DNA of 6,740 nucleotides from Chlamydiota bacterium (GTDB lineage: Bacteria; Chlamydiota; Chlamydiia; Chlamydiales; JAJFMB01). The position numbers were made by a program, and so were the translations under genes. Shown piece after piece: positions 1 to 5,538 of the stretch (position 1 is the first letter of the stretch; each line of letters opens with the position of its first letter). The stretch spans positions 1 to 6,740 of the forward strand of contig JAJFMB010000022.1 in assembly GCA_021772355.1 (NCBI GenBank), in the 5' to 3' direction. Below the pieces are notes generated by a model that saw nothing but the letters and a program-made list of their open reading frames with translations, did no database searches and had not been told where the DNA came from.

Positions 1-1788
1 CACCCACTTGTTGCCAAAATCACCACGCCTGAATGTGAAGAGAGTGTCCATAACTACCAAAAAGAAACCTCCATGAAGAGCGATATCCATCGCACGGAGC
101 TTTCTAAAGAAAAAACAGGTGTCTTTACAGGAGCTTATGCCGTAAATCCTGCCAACGGCAAAGATGTTCCCATTTGGATTGGCGACTATGTGCTTATGGG
201 TTATGGAACGGGCGCTATTATGGCTGTTCCTTGCCATGACGAACGGGACTTTGATTTTGCTAAAGTGTACAACCTTCCCGTCATCCCTCTCTTTGATCCT
301 GATTTTACCAATTTTTCTGACCACATCCCTCAAAATGTGGACAAAGAAGAGTATCGCAAACAAGTGCTTGCCGGTGAAAAGTGTTGGACCGGCGAGGGAA
401 AATACCAATCCTCTGAAAATGACGAAATTTCTCTAAATGATACCACTTCTCTCAACGAAGCGATTGAAAAAATGCTCACTTGGATAGAAAAGAAAGGTGT
501 CGGCAAAAGAACCATCAACTACAAACTGCGCGACTGGCTTTTCTCTCGCCAGCGGTATTGGGCAGAACCGTTTCCCATTCTTCATCTTGATGATGGCTCA
601 AAACGCATTCTCGACCTCGACGAACTTCCTTTGACACCTCCGGAAATCTCGGATTATAAGCCAACAGATGATGGTTTGAGTCCGCTTGCTAAAGTCAACG
701 ATTGGGTAGAGGTTACCGACCCCAAAACCGGCAAAAAAGCGAAACGAGAAACCCACACTATGCCGCAATGGGCCGGATCGTGCTGGTACTACTTGCGTTT
801 CTTAGATCCACACAACGACAAAAAAGCCTGGGATCGCGAAAAGGAAATGTATTGGATGCCTGTAGATCTCTACATCGGTGGAGTGGAGCACGCCGTTCTT
901 CACCTGCTTTATGCCCGTTTTTGGCACAAAGTTCTTTACGACTGCGGCTTTGTGCACACCCCGGAACCCTTCCAGGCCTTGCGCAACCAAGGACTCGTCA
1001 CCTCCCGCTCATTCCAAAAACAAGACGGCAACTACGTCGAGCAGGCAGATGTGATCGAAAAAGAGGGTAAATATTTTCACAAAGACACAAACGAAGAGCT
1101 CCGCTCACAAGTTGAGAAAATGTCCAAATCCAAGCTCAACGGAGTTTCTCCAGACGAGATCATCGAAGAGTTCGGTGCAGATGCCATGCGCCTCTACACG
1201 ATGTTTATGGGACCTTTAGAGAAAGAGAAGCCCTGGAACACCGACGCCGTATCAGGCTGCTGGCGTTTTCTATCTCGCTTTTACGACATGGCAACGTCTG
1301 ACAAAATCTGCGACGAAGAGTCAATCGAGGCTCTTAAACTCGGCCATCGTCTCGTGCACAACGCCACTGAAGATATCGAAAATTTACAGTTCAACACCAC
1401 TATCGCTAAACTGATGGAGTTTATCAACCACTTCACCAAACTTCCCGGCTATCCCAAAAGCGTCGTTAAAATGGCAACTCAAGTGCTTGCCCCCTTGGCG
1501 CCGCACCTTGCTGAAGAAGTGTGGGAAATTCTCGGCTGCAAAGAGCCGCTTATCGATTGCCCTTACCCTGAAGTGAATCCAAAATATCTTGAAGATGATG
1601 TTGTGACTTATGTTGTCCAAGTCAACGGTAAGCTTCGCGGACGGTTCGACCTTCCCAAAGATCAAGATGAGCAGACCATTCTTGCTCAGGCAAAGGAGAT
1701 CCCTTCTGTCCAAAAGCAGATCGAGGGCCTCACCATCCGCAAAGTGATCTTCGTGCCCAACAAGCTCCTCAATATTGTGGTCTCTTAA
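1..1788 (+). CDS. leuS: Leucyl-tRNA synthetase, 5'-truncated by the window edge
   Basis: This cytoplasmic class Ia aminoacyl-tRNA synthetase charges tRNA-Leu with leucine. The frame is open from base 1, so the ATG at 73 is internal and the true start lies upstream; 595 residues are visible. In order: the second half of the CP1 editing domain (GVFTGAYAVNP, then GYGTGAIMAVP and HDERD at nt 199-249, with the conserved Asp that holds the substrate amino group); return to the Rossmann core (RDWLFSRQRYW, nt 529-561); PQWAGSCWYYLRF; a short linker in place of a large leucine-specific domain; KMSKS at nt 1117-1131; an anticodon-binding helical domain; and a small C-terminal domain ending FVPNKLLNIVVS. 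The N-terminal HIGH motif and the Thr-rich editing motif are outside the window. The residue after RQRYW is Ala where Gly is usual. The closest match I recall is chlamydial LeuRS. The gene converges on the pgl operon. Identity is very secure. Confidence 0.98.
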   Translation, partial: HPLVAKITTPECEESVHNYQKETSMKSDIHRTELSKEKTGVFTGAYAVNPANGKDVPIWIGDYVLMGYGTGAIMAVPCHDERDFDFAKVYNLPVIPLFDPDFTNFSDHIPQNVDKEEYRKQVLAGEKCWTGEGKYQSSENDEISLNDTTSLNEAIEKMLTWIEKKGVGKRTINYKLRDWLFSRQRYWAEPFPILHLDDGSKRILDLDELPLTPPEISDYKPTDDGLSPLAKVNDWVEVTDPKTGKKAKRETHTMPQWAGSCWYYLRFLDPHNDKKAWDREKEMYWMPVDLYIGGVEHAVLHLLYARFWHKVLYDCGFVHTPEPFQALRNQGLVTSRSFQKQDGNYVEQADVIEKEGKYFHKDTNEELRSQVEKMSKSKLNGVSPDEIIEEFGADAMRLYTMFMGPLEKEKPWNTDAVSGCWRFLSRFYDMATSDKICDEESIEALKLGHRLVHNATEDIENLQFNTTIAKLMEFINHFTKLPGYPKSVVKMATQVLAPLAPHLAEEVWEILGCKEPLIDCPYPEVNPKYLEDDVVTYVVQVNGKLRGRFDLPKDQDEQTILAQAKEIPSVQKQIEGLTIRKVIFVPNKLLNIVVS

Positions 1789-1825
1789 GATTTCCTTTCC
1801 CTGTCCACAAGGAAACAATTACCAA

Positions 1826-1853
1826 AACCTTTCCTTATGTAGAAGGAAAGGTT
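1826..1853. terminator. Bidirectional hairpin terminator between leuS and pgl
   Basis: A perfect 11-bp inverted repeat (1826-1836 pairs with 1843-1853) encloses a 6-nt loop. Read on the - strand the stem is followed by TTTTGG then a T-rich stretch, a good intrinsic terminator for the zwf-opcA-pgl operon. Read on the + strand it is followed by a mixed C/T tract (ctctcttccttt), a weaker terminator for leuS. The pgl stop codon (TAA, 1854-1852 on the - strand) overlaps the edge of the stem. A weaker 7-bp stem (1791-1797 with 1809-1815) using the same TTTCCTT/AAGGAAA words sits just after the leuS stop and could pair alternatively. Confidence 0.75.
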
Positions 1854-2613
1854 AGCTCTCTTCCTTTAACTTTGCAGCGGCGTCTTGATCGACGATCCAA
1901 AGAGCCTTGTGCGTGCCTGTTCCTACATTTTGTATAGGATAGGTGTCGTAATCAAGGGGGGAGGTGAACACCTTAGCGAGAACATCTGCTTTGTTGGCTC
2001 CCAAGACATAAATGGCGATATTCGATGCATCATTAATGCAGTCGTATGTCATCGTAAGGCGCCAAGCATCTTTTTGTGGAACATAATTGAAGGTGATCAT
2101 GTGGCCAATAGCGTGAAGGGCGTGTGTTTTGGGAAATAGTGAGGCGGTATGACCATCATCACCCATGCCAAGCATCACAAGATCAAAACGCTCGTGCGGC
2201 AGCTCTTCCATGATAAGAAGATCGTACTCTTTAGCAGCATCCTCGGGCTGCTGCTCCCCACGCATCCGAAAAATATGCTCTTTTGGGATCCCTAACGTTC
2301 CGAGTCCCGCATCCATCGCCATCTTATAGTTGCTATCGGGATGATCTGCCGGAACACATCTCTCATCACTCCAAAAAACCAGCACCTTATCCCAGTCGAT
2401 CCGTTTTTGATTTTCAGGCTTTGACAGCCCTTGAAAAATCGCTTTTGGCGTACTTCCTCCGGAGAGGGCAACAGCAAAATAGTTGTGATCGGCAATGGCA
2501 TCATTAGCCGATTTAATAAAATGTTCGATGCAAAATTCCACGGTCTTTTCTCGATCACCGGGAATAGCGATATCACGCCGTTCATCAAAAGTTTGAATAA
2601 GTTGACTCACCAT
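1852..2613 (-). CDS. pgl: 6-phosphogluconolactonase (Pgl/DevB type)
   Basis: This enzyme hydrolyses 6-phosphogluconolactone to 6-phosphogluconate in the cytosol, the second step of the oxidative pentose phosphate pathway. The 253-residue product has the usual length and motifs of the glucosamine-6-phosphate isomerase/6-phosphogluconolactonase superfamily: LSGGSTP at 50-56 (phosphate binding), FWSDERCVP at 80-88 followed by SNY at 94-96, and LGMGDDGHTASLFP at 148-161, where His155 is the expected catalytic histidine. The motif set favours the lactonase over the NagB deaminase, and the zwf neighbour confirms it. The chosen ATG lies 3 nt after the opcA stop and has GGAAG about 6 nt upstream, inside the opcA 3' end, so it is probably translated by coupling. 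It is the last gene of the operon, and its stop codon touches the terminator stem. It is complete and looks ordinary. Confidence 0.96.
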   Translation of the reverse strand: MVSQLIQTFDERRDIAIPGDREKTVEFCIEHFIKSANDAIADHNYFAVALSGGSTPKAIFQGLSKPENQKRIDWDKVLVFWSDERCVPADHPDSNYKMAMDAGLGTLGIPKEHIFRMRGEQQPEDAAKEYDLLIMEELPHERFDLVMLGMGDDGHTASLFPKTHALHAIGHMITFNYVPQKDAWRLTMTYDCINDASNIAIYVLGANKADVLAKVFTSPLDYDTYPIQNVGTGTHKALWIVDQDAAAKLKEES

Positions 2614-2616
2614 GTT

Positions 2617-3705
2617 TCACTTCCAGTCTGTTTGAGCAATCACCTGCAGCATATTGCGGTAATGATTGCCGGGGTGGGAAAAAAAGATCTCGCGCATAAA
2701 GGTAAAACCGCGCTCCAAATCGGGCATTGGATAGAGGTGGGGGAGCTCGCACTTTTCACGATAACTCGTATGAGAGACCACCTTATTCCACTTCTCTTCT
2801 CGAGAAAGTGAAAAATGCACATCATTTGCACAGTCAATCTCAAGACTCAATAGGGCACCGGAGGGATGTGTTTCATGCTCCTTAGGGACAAGCTGCACCT
2901 CCACCTGGTTAGAGCCGATGGAATAGGTAATAACGCGCGTTTCGCCTTGCATCTGCATCGACTGAAATTTCCATCCCATCTGCGCAGCAAGCCATCCTTG
3001 CAAGTAGATCCCTTGTGTTTCGTAATGGTGGAAATAATCAGTTTTACGGCTATTGTAAGTAATTTTGAACTGTTTGGTAATGCGCAATTGATGGTGCTTC
3101 TCCGGGGTATCAAAAAGAGAGGCGATAATGTCACGCCACCCCGTAATCAAAGCCCAATGCATGTCCATAAAGTCCATTTTGAGCTCACCAATTTGCCTTA
3201 GAATTTCTTTACTAAAGTGCTGTAGATCCTCTGTACATTCTGAGTCAAAGATCAAGCGCGTCGCAAACTTCTTGAAAAATGGCAATATTTCGCTTTCTGA
3301 AGTGGGATCTTGCCCCCACAGCAAATAGACCGGCATATCGGGCACGAGATGAGGAATAACAATAAAGGGGACGCGCTTCAACTGCTCCAAAGAGGTTTCA
3401 ATGGAGATTTGATCACAGGCAACCAAAGAGCCCGGCTCGCCCGTTGCTTGAGTGCTGACATCCACATGAATAAATTCATCAGGCTTTGAGGGATTTCCCT
3501 CAATAAATATGATACGACAGGGAAACTTCTGAATAATCGCCTGTACCGTCTTACGAAAATACTCGGTCCTGCGCACCTCATGTGTATAAATGATCAGATT
3601 GAATAGACACGCCTTAATCTGCTTCTTCTCTTTTTGCTCATCCCAGAGACGCTCTAATTCAAGCTCGATGTTCGCGATTGTTTTTTCTTCTTTAACATCC
3701 AACAT
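2617..3705 (-). CDS. opcA: OpcA-like glucose-6-phosphate dehydrogenase assembly protein
   Basis: OpcA-family proteins bind and activate or assemble glucose-6-phosphate dehydrogenase and are best known from cyanobacteria and actinobacteria. Starting at the ATG that overlaps the zwf stop codon gives 362 residues, within the family range. Visible signs are an N-terminal charged helix (about 5-30), an alpha/beta part with CLFNLIIY at 33-40 and FPCRIIFIE at 61-69, CDQI at 97-100, and the hallmark HLVPDMPVYLLWGQDP at 119-134. A C-terminal half follows that resembles the OpcA C-terminal domain. No catalytic motif is apparent, as expected of an accessory protein. Several cysteines (33, 63, 97 and others in the C-terminal half) are worth noting because cyanobacterial OpcA is linked to thioredoxin control of G6PD; redox control here is only conjecture. 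An in-frame ATG at 3768 would add 21 residues and overlap zwf by 64 nt. I prefer 3705 because of the TAATG junction and the GGAG 9 nt upstream. Position between zwf and pgl strongly supports the call. Confidence 0.88.
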   Translation of the reverse strand: MLDVKEEKTIANIELELERLWDEQKEKKQIKACLFNLIIYTHEVRRTEYFRKTVQAIIQKFPCRIIFIEGNPSKPDEFIHVDVSTQATGEPGSLVACDQISIETSLEQLKRVPFIVIPHLVPDMPVYLLWGQDPTSESEILPFFKKFATRLIFDSECTEDLQHFSKEILRQIGELKMDFMDMHWALITGWRDIIASLFDTPEKHHQLRITKQFKITYNSRKTDYFHHYETQGIYLQGWLAAQMGWKFQSMQMQGETRVITYSIGSNQVEVQLVPKEHETHPSGALLSLEIDCANDVHFSLSREEKWNKVVSHTSYREKCELPHLYPMPDLERGFTFMREIFFSHPGNHYRNMLQVIAQTDWK

Positions 3706-3720
3706 TATATCATTCTCCAG
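3703..3720 (-). promoter_or_regulatory. zwf-opcA translational coupling junction (TAATG)
   Basis: On the - strand the end of zwf reads CTGGAGAATGATATAATG. GGAG is a plausible Shine-Dalgarno 9 nt before the opcA ATG, and the zwf TAA overlaps that ATG by one base. The arrangement fits termination-reinitiation coupling and fixes the opcA start at 3705 rather than at the upstream in-frame ATG. Confidence 0.65.
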
Positions 3721-5255
3721 TGACGCCCTTCCCGTCCTATCATCTCTTCTGCAACCGCCGGACCCCATGTTCCCGATTGGTAGTTAGGGAATTTAGGAGG
3801 GGGGTTCTCTGCCCACGCTTCCAGCACAGGGGAAAGCAAACGCCATGAGGCGAGCACCTCGTCCACACGGGCAAAGAGCGTTGAGTCTCCTGACATGCAA
3901 TCACAGATAAGACGTTCATAAGCCTCTGGTGGCTGAGCTCCAAAATAGGAGCCGTAACGGAAGTCCATTTTTACAGGCTGGATTGGACTTCCCAAACCGG
4001 GCACCTTGCAGTTCATTTTTAAGGAAATGCCCTCATCGGGCTGGATCCTAATCACTAATATATTCGGATCCGGCTTTTTACCTGACTTATCAAATAAGAA
4101 ACCGGGAGCATCTCGAAAAGTGATAGCGATTTCTGTCGCTTTTTTCGGCATGCGCTTTCCGGCCCTCAAATAGAAAGGAACACCAGCCCAACGCCAGTTA
4201 TCGATAAAGAGCTCCATCGCAATAAAAGTTTCGACATTAGAGGTAGGAGAGACGTTATTTTCCTCGCGGTAGCTAATCACCTCCTGCCCGTTAATGTAAC
4301 CTGTGCCATACTGACCCCGAACGATGTAGCGATCCATCGTCTCCTTAGGGAAGGGGCGCAAGGATTCCATCACCTTGACCTTTTCATTGTGAATGGCGCT
4401 AGCTTTAAAGCTTGTCGGCGGCTCCATTCCCACAAGGGATAGTAGCTGCATCATATGATTCTGTACGATATCGCGCAGCATCCCTGCTTCTTCCCAAAAT
4501 TTACCTCTTGTGCCTATGCCGATATCTTCAGCTACAGTGATTTGGACATGGTCAATATGACGGTTATTCCAGATCGCTTCAAATATAGGATTGCTAAAGC
4601 GAAAGACGAGCAAGTTTTGGACAGTCTCTTTCCCAAGGTAGTGATCAATACGATAGATTTGACTCTCGTCGAGGTATTGCGTGATCTCCTGCTGCAGAGA
4701 CTTGGCAGAGGCTAAGTCATGACCAAAAGGCTTTTCGATGATCACTCGTGACCATTTCTCCTCTTCCTGGTTGATATCATAGATAAGCTTGTGCTGATGC
4801 AACTTTTGAATAATTCCCGGAAAAAAGCTTGGCTGGGTAGATAAATAGAAGACCCTGTTCCCTTTTGTTCCAAATTGACCATCCAACTCTTTCAAATATT
4901 TATCTAAGTCCTCATACCCCTCATCATCGCCAAATTCTGACTTGTGATAGAAGATCTGCTCAGAGAAATTCTTCCAAATCTCCTCATCTACCGGCTTTGT
5001 TCGGGAGTATTTACCAATAGCATCAAGCATTTCAGCTCTAAAATCTTGATGCGTCTTATCGCGTCTTGCAAATCCCACACACGCAAAATGGGAGGGGAGT
5101 TGCCCTTCTATCGCTAAATTATAGAGAGCAGGCACCAGCTTCCGCGCTGTCAGATCTCCTGTTGCCCCAAAAATCACTAAGATACAAGGATCGGCAATTT
5201 TATTATCCTTGATCGCCTCTTCTAGCGGGTTCTTGAATTCTGTCGTCGTTACCAT
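3705..5255 (-). CDS. zwf: Glucose-6-phosphate 1-dehydrogenase
   Basis: This enzyme oxidises glucose-6-phosphate to 6-phosphogluconolactone with reduction of NADP+, the entry step of the oxidative pentose phosphate pathway. The 516-residue product is a normal full length. Motifs: the nucleotide-binding GATGDLTARKL at 30-40; EKPFG at 174-178; the signature RIDHYLGKE at 202-210, which binds substrate; QNHMMQL at 265-271, where His267 aligns in spacing with the catalytic base His240 of the Leuconostoc enzyme (62 residues after the signature His in both); and RAGKRMPKK at 364-372. All key residues are present. The start ATG has GAGG about 7 nt upstream on the - strand and is preceded by non-coding AT-rich DNA. 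It is the first gene of the operon. Its TAA stop shares one base with the opcA ATG, indicating coupled translation of the dehydrogenase and its assembly factor. Confidence 0.98.
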   Translation of the reverse strand: MVTTTEFKNPLEEAIKDNKIADPCILVIFGATGDLTARKLVPALYNLAIEGQLPSHFACVGFARRDKTHQDFRAEMLDAIGKYSRTKPVDEEIWKNFSEQIFYHKSEFGDDEGYEDLDKYLKELDGQFGTKGNRVFYLSTQPSFFPGIIQKLHQHKLIYDINQEEEKWSRVIIEKPFGHDLASAKSLQQEITQYLDESQIYRIDHYLGKETVQNLLVFRFSNPIFEAIWNNRHIDHVQITVAEDIGIGTRGKFWEEAGMLRDIVQNHMMQLLSLVGMEPPTSFKASAIHNEKVKVMESLRPFPKETMDRYIVRGQYGTGYINGQEVISYREENNVSPTSNVETFIAMELFIDNWRWAGVPFYLRAGKRMPKKATEIAITFRDAPGFLFDKSGKKPDPNILVIRIQPDEGISLKMNCKVPGLGSPIQPVKMDFRYGSYFGAQPPEAYERLICDCMSGDSTLFARVDEVLASWRLLSPVLEAWAENPPPKFPNYQSGTWGPAVAEEMIGREGRHWRMI

Positions 5256-5538
5256 CCGTTACCTCAAAAATTTTACATCGTATCATGCGCACTTTATACA
5301 ATCCGGAATTGAGATTCCAGTTTTTAGAGCCCCCAAGTCCAAAAAATCTCTACTTAGCATTCTCCTCGATCAATACAGCCCTGCACACCCTCTCTAGTAC
5401 GCCTAATTTAGCTCTCATCTCCAAATCAACAATATTTAAAATTTATATTATACATACCCAATCTTAATTATCAGTTAATAAACATATTATAAAATTGAAC
5501 TATAGCAAATAATTTTATCAACATAGAGAGTAACAATT
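5256..5538. other. AT-rich divergent intergenic region (zwf / unknown ORF)
   Basis: These 283 bases separate zwf (- strand) from the right-hand ORF (+ strand) and must hold both promoters. The half next to zwf (5256-5400) has mixed composition. It contains only a short 5-bp hairpin (5305-5309 with 5314-5318) and a 25-codon - strand ORF (5360-5283) whose SD-like GGAG lies too close to its ATG to be convincing. The half next to the ORF (5400-5538) is very AT-rich. I see no tRNA, no long inverted repeat and no IS end. I could not place a convincing sigma-70 promoter for zwf; the best - strand matches have poor -35 boxes. Small + strand ORFs here lack ribosome binding sites and recognisable sequence. 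Confidence 0.7.
5464..5493 (+). promoter_or_regulatory. Possible sigma-70-like promoter of the right-hand ORF
   Basis: TTAATT (5464-5469) and TATAAA (5488-5493) are spaced 18 nt apart and lie about 45 nt before the ORF start. The -10 matches consensus at 5 of 6 positions and the -35 at only 3 of 6. The surrounding DNA is so AT-rich that chance matches are expected, so this is a weak suggestion. Confidence 0.25.

Noticed and set aside
1384..1818. A 144-codon - strand ORF antisense to the leuS 3' end
   Set aside because: It is a shadow of the strongly conserved leuS coding frame, with no independent ribosome site or family resemblance.
3706..3768. An in-frame extension of the opcA-like gene to an ATG at 3768 (21 extra residues)
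   Set aside because: It would overlap the conserved zwf C-terminus by 64 nt. The added residues are Gly/Arg-rich, unlike the family, and the TAATG junction at 3705 has a plausible Shine-Dalgarno.
5305..5325. A small hairpin followed by TTTTT on the + strand, resembling a terminator
   Set aside because: The stem is only 5 bp and AT-containing, and no + strand gene lies upstream between zwf and this point for it to terminate.
5209..5467. Two + strand ORFs of about 60 codons (5209-5397, 5285-5467) overlapping the zwf start and the intergenic region
   Set aside because: One overlaps zwf antisense, neither has a convincing ribosome binding site or recognisable sequence, and AT-rich spacers readily give such frames.
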